From the NCBI RefSeq assembly GCF_030269605.1, contig NZ_BSTQ01000008.1, forward strand, positions 77,601 through 141,600: a stretch of 64,000 bases of DNA. The letters run 5' to 3'. A program made the position numbers and the translations under genes. The first letter of the stretch is position 1. Each line of letters starts with the position of its first letter. This stretch comes from Lentzea sp. NBRC 105346 (GTDB taxonomy: Bacteria > Actinomycetota > Actinomycetes > Mycobacteriales > Pseudonocardiaceae). Positions 18,269 through 27,539 of this stretch are shown piece by piece. Below the pieces are notes generated by a model. The model did no database searches. It had not been told where the DNA came from and saw only the letters and a program-made list of their open reading frames with translations.

Positions 18269-19014
18269 ACGCCGAGTGGCTCAAGCTGCGGACGGTCCGC
18301 GCGCCCTACGCGCTGGTGGCGGCGATCGGGGCCGTGCTGGCGATCGGCATGGTCATCTCGTGGTTGATGGTGCTGGACTTCGACACCTCGGCCGAACAGG
18401 CGAACTTCGCGTCCGCCGACAACAGCGTGATCGTCACGCCGTTCACCCAGTTCTGCGTCGCCGCGCTGGGCGCGTTGATCATCACGTCCGAGTACGCGAG
18501 CGGCATGATCCGGACCTCGCTCACCGCGGTGCCGAACCGAATGTCGTTCGCCGCAGCCAAAATCGCGGTCACCGGGGCGGTGTCGTTCGGCATTGCCGTC
18601 CTCTGTATGACATTGTCGTACGCGTCGAGTTGGCTGATCATGGGGGACCGGCCGCCGCCCGTCGCGCCGTGGGACACCGTCGGCGACCTGCTGCCGTCGG
18701 CGCTGGCGTCGATCGCGTCGATCACGGTCGCCGGGCTGCTCGGCCTGGGGCTGGGAATGCTGCTGCGCTCGTCGGCCGGCGCCCTCGTGACCATCGGGGC
18801 GCTGCTGTGGGTGCTGCCGTCGATCACCACACTGCTGCCCGAACCGTGGGGCACCAACGTCTCCGCGGTGATGCTGCCGTATCTCGTGCCGCAGCTGGCG
18901 GGCACGATTCCGGACGCGCCGCTGTCTACTTTCGGTGCGGGGCTTGCGATGGCCGCGTACATGATCATTACGCTGGGTGCCGGATCAGTGACGCTGGTGC
19001 GACGAGGTGCTTGA
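18265..19014 (+). CDS. ABC-2 type permease
   Basis: This 249-residue permease has six hydrophobic segments and the N-terminal NAEWLKLRTVRAPYALV amphipathic motif common to ABC-2 permeases encoded next to DrrA-like ATPases. ATG 18265 overlaps the ATPase stop (ATGA). The 3' end overlaps the TTGACG -35 element proposed for the GH5 gene. Substrate unknown. It carries one imperfect copy of the dispersed palindrome (18605-18621) and a half copy at 18585. Confidence 0.88.
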   Translation: MNAEWLKLRTVRAPYALVAAIGAVLAIGMVISWLMVLDFDTSAEQANFASADNSVIVTPFTQFCVAALGALIITSEYASGMIRTSLTAVPNRMSFAAAKIAVTGAVSFGIAVLCMTLSYASSWLIMGDRPPPVAPWDTVGDLLPSALASIASITVAGLLGLGLGMLLRSSAGALVTIGALLWVLPSITTLLPEPWGTNVSAVMLPYLVPQLAGTIPDAPLSTFGAGLAMAAYMIITLGAGSVTLVRRGA

Positions 19015-19040
19015 CGATTCGTAACGGAAGTCACTAAAGT
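19011..19040 (+). promoter_or_regulatory. Candidate promoter of the GH5 gene
   Basis: TTGACG (19011-19016) and TAAAGT (19035-19040) are separated by 18 bp, a good match to a housekeeping-type promoter. The surrounding stretch is clearly AT-richer than the rest of the window. Transcription should start near 19047, just before the operator-like palindrome. Confidence 0.6.
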
Positions 19041-19058
19041 CCATATTACCCGCAAATG

Positions 19059-19077
19059 GTAAGGAAACTTACCTAAC
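19059..19077. promoter_or_regulatory. Operator-like palindrome GTAAGGAAACTTACCTAAC (CsnR-type)
   Basis: The 19-mer matches, at 16 of 19 positions, the palindrome GTTAGGAAAGTTTCCTAAC that I recall as the CsnR-type (ROK repressor) operator in front of actinomycete polysaccharide-hydrolase genes. It lies right after the candidate promoter and 47 bp before the GH5 start, where a bound repressor would block transcription. The comparison sequence is from memory, not from a search. Confidence 0.6.
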
Positions 19078-19123
19078 TAATCCGCCGCCGTGCACAACAG
19101 CAGTTTCCGAGAGGAGAAGCTGA

Positions 19124-20176
19124 ATGGCATGGCAGAAGGGCCGCCTCAAGCTGGCGGTGGCGCTCGTCGCGGCATTGATGGTTCCGGCCACGATGGTTTC
19201 GGCCGCCGAGGCGGAACCCCAGATCGCGGCGGCCGCCGCCCTGCCACCGGGTTCGCCCGCGGCGGTCAACGGCCAGCTCAAGGTCTGTGGTGTCCGGCTG
19301 TGCAACAAGGACGGCAAGCAGATCCAGCTCCGCGGCATGAGCACGCACGGCATCCAGTGGTACAGCCAGTGCATCAAGACGGCCTCACTGGACGCGCTCG
19401 CCAACGACTGGAAGGCGGACGTCCTCCGCATCGCGATGTACATCCAGGAGGGTGGGTACGAGACCAACCCCCGGAAGTTCACCGACATGGTGCACGGCTA
19501 CATCGAGGAGGCCACCAAGCGCGGCCTGTACGCGCTGGTCGACTTCCACCAGCTCTCGCCGGGCGATCCGAACTACAACCTGTCGCGCGCCAAGACCTTC
19601 TTCAAGGAGATCGCGGCCCGGCACAAGGACAAGACCAACATCATCTACGACATGGCCAACGAGCCGAACGGCGTGTCGTGGGCGAAGGTCAAGTCCTACG
19701 CGGAGGCGCTCATCCCGACGATCCGCGCGGAGGACCCGGACGGCCTGGTGCTCGTGGGCACCCACGGCTGGTCGACCTTCGGGCTGTCGGACGGCAAGAA
19801 CCCGCAGGAAGTGATCAACAACAAGATCAACGCGACCAACCTGATGTACACGTTCCACTTCTATGCGAACTCGCACAAGCAGCAGTACATCGACACCCTG
19901 TCGAAGGTCGCCGACCAGGTGCCGGTGTTCGTGACGGAGTTCGGCACGCAGACCGCGTCCGGTGATGGCGGGAACGACTTCGCGACGTCGCAGAAGTACA
20001 TCGACCTCATGACGCAGAAGAAGATCTCCTGGACCAACTGGAACTTCTCGGACGACAAGCGGTCGGGTGCGGTCTTCAAGGGCGGCACGTGTGCCGGTAA
20101 CAACTTCACCGGCACTTCGATGCTGAAGCCGGCCGGCGTCTGGGTGCGCGAGCGCATCCGTCAGCCGCACAACTGA
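19124..20176 (+). CDS. Secreted GH5-family glycoside hydrolase (endoglucanase-like)
   Basis: This 350-residue secreted enzyme has a Sec signal peptide (MAWQKGRLKLAVALVAALMV..., cleaved near residue 30) and then a single GH5 (beta/alpha)8 domain. IQLRGMSTHGIQWY opens the barrel. The acid/base Glu lies in MANEPNG (Glu 180) and the nucleophile in FVTEFGTQ (Glu 272). This looks like the cellulase-type subfamily 2. There is no carbohydrate-binding module. GAGAGGAG precedes the ATG. A candidate promoter and a CsnR-type operator sit in the 109-bp leader, so induction by oligosaccharides is likely. A strong hairpin follows the stop. Confidence 0.9.
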   Translation: MAWQKGRLKLAVALVAALMVPATMVSAAEAEPQIAAAAALPPGSPAAVNGQLKVCGVRLCNKDGKQIQLRGMSTHGIQWYSQCIKTASLDALANDWKADVLRIAMYIQEGGYETNPRKFTDMVHGYIEEATKRGLYALVDFHQLSPGDPNYNLSRAKTFFKEIAARHKDKTNIIYDMANEPNGVSWAKVKSYAEALIPTIRAEDPDGLVLVGTHGWSTFGLSDGKNPQEVINNKINATNLMYTFHFYANSHKQQYIDTLSKVADQVPVFVTEFGTQTASGDGGNDFATSQKYIDLMTQKKISWTNWNFSDDKRSGAVFKGGTCAGNNFTGTSMLKPAGVWVRERIRQPHN

Positions 20177-20189
20177 TTCCCGCGGTACG

Positions 20190-20221
20190 ACAGCGGCGGT
20201 CCCTCCGGGGGCCGCCGTTGT
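20190..20221 (+). terminator. Terminator of the GH5 gene
   Basis: ACAGCGGCGG pairs with CCGCCGTTGT (one bulge), loop TCCCTCCGGGGG, beginning 14 bases after the stop. A short T-containing tail follows. Confidence 0.8.
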
Positions 20222-20232
20222 AGGTTCTGTCC

Positions 20233-21120
20233 ATGGCACAACTCGCGCTCGGACTCGCGTCCCTCGGCCGTCCCGCGTACATCAACCTGGGGCGGGACGA
20301 CGCGCTCCCCGCCGATCGGAGCGTCGAGGCCATGCGGGCGCAGTGCCATCGCGTCCTCGACACCGCCTACGAGGCCGGGGTGCGGTGGGTGGACGCCGCG
20401 CGGTCGTATGGCTTGTCGGAGGACTTTCTGGCGTCCTGGCTCTCCGACCGCGGGTACGACGACATCACGGTGTCGAGCAAGTGGGGCTACGCGTACGTCG
20501 CGGACTGGCGGCCCGACGCCGAGGTGCACGAGGTCAAGGAGCACTCGCTCGCGCGGTTCACCCGGCAGTGGCAGGAGACCCGAAACCTGCTCGGCGACGC
20601 CGTGTCGCTGTACCAAGTGCATTCTTTGACTGTGGACAGTCCGCTGTTCGACGATGTCGAACTGCAGGCGGCAATGTCGAACGCCGGCGTGCCAATCGGG
20701 TTCTCCACGTCGGGTCCGTTCCAAGCGGACACCGTGCGGCGGGCACTCGATCTGGGGATCTTCTCGGCTGTACAGTCCACTTGGAACGTACTGGAGACCT
20801 CGGTGGGACCGGCACTGGCCGAGGCTCACGACGCCGGGCTGAAGGTGCTCGTCAAGGAAGGGCTCGCGAACGGCAGGCTCGCCGTCACGCCACCCGCGCC
20901 GATCGCCGAAACGGCCCGGGAACTCGGGGTCGGACCGGACGCGGTGGCGCTCGCGGCCGTGCTGCGGCAGCCGTGGGTGGACGTCGTGCTATCCGGCGCG
21001 GCGAGCCCGGAGCAGTTGCTGTCCAATATGGACGCTCTGAACGTCCAGGCAGAGCTTCCATCGATGGCCGAATCACCCGAGGAGTACTGGACCACCCGCG
21101 CGGCCCTGCCGTGGGACTGA
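20233..21120 (+). CDS. Aldo/keto reductase family protein
   Basis: This 295-residue (beta/alpha)8 oxidoreductase has the catalytic tetrad visible: Asp in GVRWVDAARSYG with its Tyr, Lys in ITVSSKWGYAY, and His in VSLYQVHSLT. It should reduce a carbonyl with NADPH in the cytosol. The NADP-binding C-terminal region (VVLSGAASPEQLLSNMDAL) is present. It stands alone between the GH5 terminator and the lipoprotein. One perfect (20646) and one half (about 20667) copy of the dispersed palindrome lie in the middle of the gene. Confidence 0.88.
   Translation: MAQLALGLASLGRPAYINLGRDDALPADRSVEAMRAQCHRVLDTAYEAGVRWVDAARSYGLSEDFLASWLSDRGYDDITVSSKWGYAYVADWRPDAEVHEVKEHSLARFTRQWQETRNLLGDAVSLYQVHSLTVDSPLFDDVELQAAMSNAGVPIGFSTSGPFQADTVRRALDLGIFSAVQSTWNVLETSVGPALAEAHDAGLKVLVKEGLANGRLAVTPPAPIAETARELGVGPDAVALAAVLRQPWVDVVLSGAASPEQLLSNMDALNVQAELPSMAESPEEYWTTRAALPWD
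20646..20662. repeat. Dispersed 17-bp palindrome, GTTCGACGATGTCGAAC
   Basis: The arms are perfect. Inside the aldo/keto reductase it is read as Leu-Phe-Asp-Asp-Val-Glu-Leu. A half copy, GGCAATGTCGAAC, follows 8 bp later. Confidence 0.85.
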
Positions 21121-21159
21121 CCGTTACCCTGATCACCTGGGTTGAGGGGAGTGCTTCAG

Positions 21160-21774
21160 GTGCGGCGGGCTGCGGTTCTTGTGGTGGTGGCGCTCGTGGT
21201 GTCCGGCTGTGCGAAACGGCCGCCGGAGCGGTGGTTCGCCGCCGAGGAGACCACCACGACGACCCCGTCAGGCCCTGAGGCGCGGCTCCTCGCGCCGGGA
21301 AGCACGGCTCCCACCAGCACGTCGACGAGGCCCGCACCGAAGCTGGAAACGTTCGTCCTCGGCACGTCCGTGCTAGCGGCCGACGGGCTGGAGACGCGGG
21401 AGTCGGCCGGTAGGACGGACGACAAGCTGGTCAACCTGTGCGGCCGGCCCGTCGACGAGGCCGAGCCGGGCCACTACCGGGTCGTCGTGAAGAGCGCGAG
21501 CGGCGCCAGCCGGCTGGAGCAGGAGATCGCGTCGACGCCCGGTCACGGCGGACTGGCGGCCGTGCGGCACGCGTCGTGTCCGGGTGCCGAGAAGATGACG
21601 CTGAGCGCGGACGACCAGGTCGGCTGGTGTCAGCCGACGACCGGTGGACGTGCGGCGTGCAACGTGCTGGTGGGCGACAACGAGGTCGTCGTGTCGCTGA
21701 AGCTGGAGACGATCTCGCTCGCGCGTGCCACCGAGGTGATCACGCGCCTCGCCGCAGCCACTCGAGCGCAATAG
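21160..21774 (+). CDS. Predicted lipoprotein
   Basis: This 204-residue protein has a lipoprotein signal peptide ending VVSGC (Cys 17 with this start). It should be lipidated and held on the outer face of the membrane. A Thr/Pro-rich linker (about residues 29-62) is followed by a domain with four Cys (NLCGRP, ASCPGAEK, GWCQP, ACNVLV), likely two disulfides. GTG 21160 was chosen because GAGGGGAG ends eight bases upstream; TTG 21142 and GTG 21151 are alternatives. No family recognised. It overlaps the convergent Nudix gene by 35 bp. Confidence 0.75.
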   Translation: MRRAAVLVVVALVVSGCAKRPPERWFAAEETTTTTPSGPEARLLAPGSTAPTSTSTRPAPKLETFVLGTSVLAADGLETRESAGRTDDKLVNLCGRPVDEAEPGHYRVVVKSASGASRLEQEIASTPGHGGLAAVRHASCPGAEKMTLSADDQVGWCQPTTGGRAACNVLVGDNEVVVSLKLETISLARATEVITRLAAATRAQ

Positions 21775-22237
21775 CCCGGCCGTCGGGCACCATCGGCCAG
21801 CCGGGATCGGCGAGCTTCGCCTTCAGCTCCTCGAACGGCATCCAGCCACCCCAGGCGACCTCTTCGGGCTGGTGCGTGAACGGGCCCTCGCTGCGGGCCT
21901 CGTAGACCCACGCGTGGTACCGGGTGTCGGAGTCCACGTAGATCGTCCTGAACAACGGCGTCAGCGGTGCCTCGACGCCGAGTTCCTCTTTGACCTCGCG
22001 GGCCGCCGCGTCGTCCGGCGTCTCGCCCGCGTCGATCACGCCGCCGGCCGCGCAGTCGTAGAGGCCGGGGAAGATGTCCTTGGTGTCAGTGCGTTTGTGC
22101 ACGTAGACGCGTGATCCGTCGAACGATCGGACGACGATGACGACGCAGCCGTGCCACAGGTTCTCCGCGCGCATCCGCACCCGGCTCACCTCGCCGACCA
22201 CCTCGCCCTCGGGCGAGTACCAGGCGATCATCTCCAC
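21740..22237 (-). CDS. Nudix hydrolase
   Basis: This 165-residue protein has a full Nudix box in GGVIDAGETPDDAAAREVKEELG (GX5EX7REUXEEXGU pattern), so it hydrolyses a nucleoside-diphosphate-linked compound with Mg. N-terminal MIAWYSPEGEVVGEVSRVRMRAENLWH and VYVHKRTDTKDIFPGLYD resemble the Idi-like/YfcD-type Nudix group. Its 3' end overlaps the lipoprotein gene, and it diverges from the permease gene over 106 bp. Confidence 0.88.
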   Translation of the reverse strand: MEMIAWYSPEGEVVGEVSRVRMRAENLWHGCVVIVVRSFDGSRVYVHKRTDTKDIFPGLYDCAAGGVIDAGETPDDAAAREVKEELGVEAPLTPLFRTIYVDSDTRYHAWVYEARSEGPFTHQPEEVAWGGWMPFEELKAKLADPGWPMVPDGRAIALEWLRRGA

Positions 22238-22307
22238 CCGTTGATCCTCCTCCGGTCGTACGAAAGCGTGCTACCCGAGTCCGACGCCCGCTGACGGCCT
22301 TCCTTCA

Positions 22308-22327
22308 TACGTTCACTCCCGAACGTA
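22308..22327. promoter_or_regulatory. Inverted repeat TACGTTC-N6-GAACGTA upstream of the FtsX-type permease
   Basis: The perfect 7-bp arms lie 17 bp before the GTG start, between divergent genes. The position and symmetry suit a repressor operator for the permease. The regulator is unknown; a TetR-type protein is a guess. Confidence 0.5.
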
Positions 22328-22343
22328 CTTCGAGGGAGGATTC

Positions 22344-24716
22344 GTGTTCACATCGCTGCGGCTCGGTCTCGCCGAGTTCCGCGCCCGTCCCGGCCGCGCG
22401 CTGCTGCCCGGTGCCGCGCTCATCGTCGGTGTCGCCTGCCTGCTCGCCTCGCTCGTGCTGAGCGACGCGCTGAGCAAGGCGGTAGAGGAGGGTGCGCCCA
22501 CCACACCGTCCACTGTGGACCACGTGGTGACGGTCGCACCCAGGGCGGAGGCGAAGCTCGACGACGCGGTGGTGACGCGGCTGTCCGGGGTCGCGCGCGC
22601 GGTCGCGGTGCAACGCGGGGAGGCCGACCTGCTCGACGCGAACGGGCGCGCCGGCGAGCACCGGGCCGAGGTCGACGTCGAACTGCCCGACCTGCGGCGG
22701 GTGCCGATCGCGGAGGGGCATGGGCCCGCGGCGGACGGCGAGGTCGCGGTCGACAAGCTCACCGCGTACAACCGCGGCCTGCGCCCCGGTGACCACATCC
22801 GGCTCGCCGACAAGTCCGGCCGGCCGATCGACGTGCTGGTCAGCGGCATCACGAAGCGCGGCGGCCTGGACTCGCGGCCGGTTCTGGTCGCCGGACCGGA
22901 CCTGGTGCACCGGCTCGACCCCGAGCCGTCGACGCGGGAGATCTGGGTGATCGGCGGGCAGCGCGGTGCCGTCGAAACGGCCGCGGGCACCGGGTTCGAC
23001 GTGTCCGCCCCCTCGCCGGACGCGGACTCCATCGGCAACGACATGACGACCCTGCTGCTGCCGTTCAGCATTCTGGCCCTGGCGACGGCGGTGTTCGTCG
23101 CGTCGGCCACGTTCCGCGCGGTCTACGCGCAGCGCCAGCGGCAGACGGCGTTGTTGCGCTGTCTCGGCGCGCAGCGCGGGCCGCTGGTCCGGCGCAACCT
23201 CGTGGAGGCACTGCTGACCGGCGCGTTCGCGGGTGTCCTCGGCGCGCTGCTCGCCGGTCCGACGGCATGGGTGCTGGCCCGGACGTTCGACGTGACCGGC
23301 ATTTCGGGGCTGTTCGGCGCGGTGAAACTCAGCCCGGACCTGCTGCCGAACGTCGGGTACATCGTGCTCGGCGTGTGCGTCGCGGCCGCGCTGAGCGCCA
23401 TGTCCGCGGTGCGGCCGGCGATCGGGGCGGCGCGCGTGTCGCCGCTGGCCGCGCTGCGTACGTCGGACAACGAGGTGCCGTCGCTCTCCGTTCGACGACT
23501 CCGAATGGCGTTCGGCATTGTCGTCACGGGCTTCGCGGGGCTGCTCGCGTTCGGTGCGGTGGCGGCGAAGGGGTCGACGGGGGCGTTCTTCTTCGCGGTG
23601 TTCTCGGCGATCTTCGCGGTGACCGGCCTGTTCTGGATCCTCGGCCCGGTGACCGTGCCGTTCGTGGCACGGTTGTTCGGCCGGATCGGCGGCACGCACT
23701 GGAAGCTCGCGGCGGCCGAGGTGCGCCGCATGCCGCAGCGGGCCGCGTCGGTGGCGCTGCCGTTGCTGCTGGCCAGCTCGATGGTGACGTTCTTCGTGGT
23801 GGTGCTCGGGACCGCCCAGAACCTGACGGACGACTTCGCCAACCAGGCGCGGCCGGACGTGACCGTGGTGGACGCGGGATCGCGGCCGCTGCCCGCGATC
23901 CCAGGGGCGCCTGGGGTCGCGGCGAGCGTCGCCGTGCACCAGAACGACGACCACGTCTACGGCGTCGATCCCGCAAGGTTCAACGAGTGGCTCAAGGCGC
24001 AGCACCTCGGTGCGGTGGACGGCTTCGGGCCGGGTACGGCACTGGCGCACGAGCGTTCGGGCTCCTCGGTGACCGTGGGCGGCAAGTCGTTCCGCGTCGT
24101 GGGCGCCATCCCGGACGGGATCGGCTATCCGTCCGCGGTCGTGGCCGACGAGTCGATCGGCCCGGTGAAGCAGGTGTTCGCCGCGTTGCAGCCGGGAACC
24201 GACCCGGCGGCCTACCGTTCGGCCATCCATTCGGCATTGTCGAACGCCCCTACGGTTGTGGTGCGCACGGCCGCCGACGAACGGGCCGAAGCCGACCGGT
24301 ACCTGCATCTGGGGACGGTGCTGATGATGGTGCTGCTCGGGCTGTCCGTGGCGGTCGCGGTGACCGGAATCGGCACGGCTCTCACCATCTCGGTGCAGGA
24401 ACGCCGCAAGGAGCTGGCGCTGCGGCGGGCGCTCGGCGTGACGCGGGGCGGCCTGCAGGGCGGTGTGGTCGCCGAGGCCGTGCTGCTGGCGCTGGTCGGG
24501 GTACTGGCGGGCGGTGCGCTCGGGTTCGCCTACGCGCAGCTGACGCTGGTCGCCACGGGTGCGTTCGACGACGCCAGTCCGCTGCCCGGCTTCCGGGTGC
24601 TGCTGCCGCTGCTCATCGGGGGCGCGATCGTGGTGACGCTGGCCGTGGTGGCGGCGTTCGGGCCGTCCCGGACCGCGTCCCGCATCCGTCCGGCCGCGGG
24701 CCTCGCCTCTGGCTGA
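22344..24716 (+). CDS. FtsX-like ABC transporter permease (orphan)
   Basis: This 790-residue membrane protein has two FtsX/MacB-type units. Helix 1 at about residues 17-40 is followed by a large extracytoplasmic loop, a three-helix bundle at about 235-350, further central helices near 380-440, a second loop and a final three-helix bundle (about 650-780). It would export lipids, drugs or act mechanically, and needs an ATPase, which is not encoded beside it. GTG 22344 has GGGAGGA upstream. It bears two copies of the dispersed palindrome (23510 partial, 24229 nearly complete). It is closed by a long hairpin. Confidence 0.85.
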   Translation: MFTSLRLGLAEFRARPGRALLPGAALIVGVACLLASLVLSDALSKAVEEGAPTTPSTVDHVVTVAPRAEAKLDDAVVTRLSGVARAVAVQRGEADLLDANGRAGEHRAEVDVELPDLRRVPIAEGHGPAADGEVAVDKLTAYNRGLRPGDHIRLADKSGRPIDVLVSGITKRGGLDSRPVLVAGPDLVHRLDPEPSTREIWVIGGQRGAVETAAGTGFDVSAPSPDADSIGNDMTTLLLPFSILALATAVFVASATFRAVYAQRQRQTALLRCLGAQRGPLVRRNLVEALLTGAFAGVLGALLAGPTAWVLARTFDVTGISGLFGAVKLSPDLLPNVGYIVLGVCVAAALSAMSAVRPAIGAARVSPLAALRTSDNEVPSLSVRRLRMAFGIVVTGFAGLLAFGAVAAKGSTGAFFFAVFSAIFAVTGLFWILGPVTVPFVARLFGRIGGTHWKLAAAEVRRMPQRAASVALPLLLASSMVTFFVVVLGTAQNLTDDFANQARPDVTVVDAGSRPLPAIPGAPGVAASVAVHQNDDHVYGVDPARFNEWLKAQHLGAVDGFGPGTALAHERSGSSVTVGGKSFRVVGAIPDGIGYPSAVVADESIGPVKQVFAALQPGTDPAAYRSAIHSALSNAPTVVVRTAADERAEADRYLHLGTVLMMVLLGLSVAVAVTGIGTALTISVQERRKELALRRALGVTRGGLQGGVVAEAVLLALVGVLAGGALGFAYAQLTLVATGAFDDASPLPGFRVLLPLLIGGAIVVTLAVVAAFGPSRTASRIRPAAGLASG
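24229..24245. repeat. Dispersed 17-bp palindrome, ATTCGGCATTGTCGAAC
   Basis: This near-complete copy in the FtsX-type permease is read as His-Ser-Ala-Leu-Ser-Asn-Ala, one frame off from the Asp-Ile-Val-Glu copies. Confidence 0.8.
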
Positions 24717-24717
24717 A

Positions 24718-24768
24718 CCGTTATGGCCACCTTCACGGACCTCACGTCCGTAAAGGTGGCCATAACGG
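24718..24768. terminator. Long hairpin (23-bp arms) between the permease and dop
   Basis: CCGTTATGGCCACCTTCACG and the following three bases pair with the complementary arm ending GGTGGCCATAACGG, loop CTCAC, one mismatch in 23. The stem starts one base after the permease stop. A second, shorter hairpin CACCCTT-GGGGC-AAGGGTG follows at 24778-24796. There is no U-run, as is usual in high-GC actinomycetes. Confidence 0.85.
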
Positions 24769-24836
24769 CACCGTGGGGCACCCTTGGGGCAAGGGTGGCC
24801 TGACGGCGCCTTGGACTAGGTCATAGGGTGGCGGGT

Positions 24837-26330
24837 ATGCGGCGGATCATGGGAACCGAGGTCGAGTACGGCATCGCGGTGCCGGGCGACGCGACCGCGA
24901 ACCCGGTGCTCACTTCGACACAGGTGGTGCTCGCGTACGCGGCGGCGGCGGACATACCGCGCGCCAGGCGGGCGCGCTGGGACTACGAGGTGGAGTCCCC
25001 GCTGCGGGACGCCCGCGGGTTCGACCTCGGCGCACCCGGTGGTCACCCGGCCGACTCGGACGTCGAGGACCTCGGCGCGGCCAACGTCATCCTCACCAAC
25101 GGCGCGCGGCTGTACGTGGACCACGCGCACCCGGAGTACTCGGCACCCGAGGTGACGAACGCGCGCGACGCCGTCATCTGGGACAAGGCCGGCGAGCGGG
25201 TGATGGAGGAGGCCGCGATGCGCGCCGCCACCGTGCCCGGCCAGCCGCGCCTGCAGCTGTACAAGAACAACGTCGACGGCAAGGGCGCGTCGTACGGCAC
25301 GCACGAGAACTACCTGATGGCGCGCAGCACGCCGTTCACGGCCGTGATCGCCGGCCTGACGCCGTTCTTCGTGTCGCGCCAGGTCGTGACGGGGTCCGGG
25401 CGCGTCGGCATCGGCGCCGCCGGCGAGGAGGCCGGCTACCAGCTGTCGCAGCGCGCCGACTACATCGAGGTCGAGGTCGGCCTCGAGACGACGTTGAAGC
25501 GCGGCATCATCAACACCCGCGACGAGCCGCACGCCGACGCGGACAAGTACCGCAGGCTGCACGTCATCATCGGTGACGCGAACCTGGCCGAGTACTCGAC
25601 GTACCTCAAGCTCGGCAGCACCTCGCTGGTGCTGGACATGATCGAGTCCGGGCAGCGGTTCGACGACCTGCGCCTGGTCGACCCGGTGCGCGCGGTGCAC
25701 CAGATCAGCCACGACCCGACGCTGAAGACGAAGGTCGAGCTGACCGGCGGCCGCAAGTACACCGGCCTGGACATCCAGTTCGCCTATCACGAACGCGCCG
25801 CCGCCTTCGTCGATAAGGAGGGCATCGGCGACCGCGACGTGCTGCGCACGTGGGGCGAGATCCTCGACGCCCTGGCCCGTGACCCGAACGAGTGCGCCGA
25901 CCGTCTCGACTGGGTGGCGAAGCTGCGGCTGCTCGAGGGCTACCGGCAGCGCGACGGCCTGGCCTGGGGTTCGGCGCGGCTGAACCTGGTCGACCTGCAG
26001 TACTCCGACGTGCGCCTGGACAAGGGCCTCTACAACCGGCTGGTGGCTCGTGGCTCGATGAAACGCCTGGTCAGCGAGGAGGAGGTCCGGGCGGCGATCC
26101 TCGCGCCGCCGGAGGACACGCGGGCGTACTTCCGCGGCCGGTGCCTCGAGCGCTACCCGACCTCCGTCGCGGCCGCGTCCTGGGACTCCGTGATCTTCGA
26201 CCTCGGCCGGGAGTCACTCGTCCGCATTCCGACGCTTGAGCCACTTCGGGGCACGAAAGCGCACGTCGGAGCGTTGTTGGAGGCAGCGGACACCGCGGAA
26301 CAGCTCGTGGACGCCCTCACCAGAGGGTGA
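24837..26330 (+). CDS. dop: Deamidase / depupylase Dop
   Basis: This 497-residue glutamine-synthetase-like carboxylate-amine ligase fold converts the C-terminal Gln of Pup to Glu and also removes Pup from substrates. [13 protein letters not shown] at the N terminus aligns with the known Dop start and holds the catalytic GTEVEYG Glu; GTG 24828 three codons earlier is not needed. The Dop-specific loop region ([34 protein letters not shown]) is present, which tells it from Paf[19 protein letters not shown] and [10 protein letters not shown] are core motifs. It is the first gene of dop-pup-prcB-prcA. Confidence 0.97.
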   Translation: MRRIMGTEVEYGIAVPGDATANPVLTSTQVVLAYAAAADIPRARRARWDYEVESPLRDARGFDLGAPGGHPADSDVEDLGAANVILTNGARLYVDHAHPEYSAPEVTNARDAVIWDKAGERVMEEAAMRAATVPGQPRLQLYKNNVDGKGASYGTHENYLMARSTPFTAVIAGLTPFFVSRQVVTGSGRVGIGAAGEEAGYQLSQRADYIEVEVGLETTLKRGIINTRDEPHADADKYRRLHVIIGDANLAEYSTYLKLGSTSLVLDMIESGQRFDDLRLVDPVRAVHQISHDPTLKTKVELTGGRKYTGLDIQFAYHERAAAFVDKEGIGDRDVLRTWGEILDALARDPNECADRLDWVAKLRLLEGYRQRDGLAWGSARLNLVDLQYSDVRLDKGLYNRLVARGSMKRLVSEEEVRAAILAPPEDTRAYFRGRCLERYPTSVAAASWDSVIFDLGRESLVRIPTLEPLRGTKAHVGALLEAADTAEQLVDALTRG

Positions 26331-26410
26331 TCACGAAACCCGAGTGGCTGAGGACTTTTGTCGGTGCCGCTGGGTAGTGTTCTTGGCAGGGCGTAAGACC
26401 GGGAGGCGAC

Positions 26411-26605
26411 ATGTCCCAGGAACAGACGAAGAAGCAGGGCGGCGGCGACGGCGACGAGGGTGCCGATGGCGCGGCGCCCGCGGGCCAGGAGCGCCGCGAG
26501 AAGCTCGGTGAGGACGTCGACGCGATCCTCGACGAGATCGACGACGTGCTGGAGGAGAACGCGGAGGACTTCGTCCGCGCGTACGTGCAGAAGGGCGGTC
26601 AGTGA
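26411..26605 (+). CDS. pup: Prokaryotic ubiquitin-like protein Pup
   Basis: This 64-residue disordered tag ends VQKGGQ. The terminal Gln must be deamidated by Dop before PafA can join it to lysines. The C-terminal half (EDVDAILDEIDDVLEENAEDFVRAYV) is the segment that folds into a helix on the Mpa coiled coil. The N terminus is rich in Gln, Gly and Asp. GGGAGG lies five bases before the ATG. It is placed 80 bp after dop and 45 bp before prcB. Confidence 0.98.
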   Translation: MSQEQTKKQGGGDGDEGADGAAPAGQERREKLGEDVDAILDEIDDVLEENAEDFVRAYVQKGGQ

Positions 26606-26650
26606 GCGTTTTCGCTGACTGACCATCGGGGACGGGAGAACAGCCAACAC

Positions 26651-27496
26651 ATGGACAACAGCTCGACCGGGCGCTATCCGGCCGCGGCGCTGCCCCCGGC
26701 GTACCTCACGCCGGGCACGTCGTCGTTCACCGATTTCCTCCGCGCCCAGGCGCCGGAGCTCCTGCCGATGAACAGGAAGTTCCCCGAGGGGACCGTGCAG
26801 GCACCGCACGGGACGACGATCGTGGCGGCGACGTTCAAGGGTGGCGTCGTGATCGCCGGTGACCGTCGCGCGACCATGGGCAACGTCATCGCCCAGCGCG
26901 ACATGAAGAAGGTCTTCGTCACCGACGAACACTCGGCCGTCGGCATCGCGGGCACCGCCGGCATCGCGATCGAGATCGTCCGGCTGTTCGCGGTCGACCT
27001 GCGGCACTACGAGAAGATCGAGGGCGTTTCGCTGTCGCTGGACGGCAAGGCGAACCGCCTCTCGGCGATGATCAAGGGCAACCTCGACGCCGCGCTCGCC
27101 GGCCTCGCGGTGGTGCCGCTGTTCGCCGGGTTCGACACGGACGCGAAGGACCTGGACCGGGCGGGCCGCATCGTGTCCTACGACGTCACCGGCGGAAAGT
27201 ACGAGGAGTCGGTCGGCTACCAGGCCGTCGGCTCGGGTTCGCTGTTCGCCAAGTCGGCGCTGAAGAAGCTCTACGACCCGGACGCGGACGCCGATGCCGC
27301 GATCCGCTCGGTCGTCGAGGCGCTGTACGACGCGGCGGACGACGACTCGGCCACCAGCGGCCCGGACCTCGTCCGGAAGATCTTCCCGATCATCGTCACG
27401 ATCACCGCCGACGGCGCCATCGAGGTGCCGGAGGAGCAGACCGCGACGGTCGCCGAGGCAGTCGTGGAAAGCCGCAAGTCCCGCCCGGCGGGCTGA
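26651..27496 (+). CDS. prcB: 20S proteasome beta subunit
   Basis: This 281-residue catalytic subunit has a 54-residue propeptide that is cut before Thr 55 in [15 protein letters not shown], leaving the N-terminal Thr nucleophile. Asp and Lys partners follow in GDRRATMGN and RDMKKVFV. It assembles with PrcA into the four-ring chamber. The length matches actinobacterial PrcB. It precedes prcA by 43 bp. Confidence 0.97.
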   Translation: MDNSSTGRYPAAALPPAYLTPGTSSFTDFLRAQAPELLPMNRKFPEGTVQAPHGTTIVAATFKGGVVIAGDRRATMGNVIAQRDMKKVFVTDEHSAVGIAGTAGIAIEIVRLFAVDLRHYEKIEGVSLSLDGKANRLSAMIKGNLDAALAGLAVVPLFAGFDTDAKDLDRAGRIVSYDVTGGKYEESVGYQAVGSGSLFAKSALKKLYDPDADADAAIRSVVEALYDAADDDSATSGPDLVRKIFPIIVTITADGAIEVPEEQTATVAEAVVESRKSRPAG

Positions 27497-27539
27497 TGTT
27501 GCCGGTTCCCCATCAGGTTCGACGTCAGGAGCACTACCA

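Noticed and set aside
19124..21120. Polysaccharide-utilisation cluster
   Set aside because: Only the GH5 enzyme is a carbohydrate gene; the aldo/keto reductase and ABC exporter beside it have no sugar-specific features.
22305..24308. Long minus-strand open frame opposite the FtsX-type permease
   Set aside because: Composition typical of a shadow frame (Arg, His, Gln-rich), no start context, no motif.
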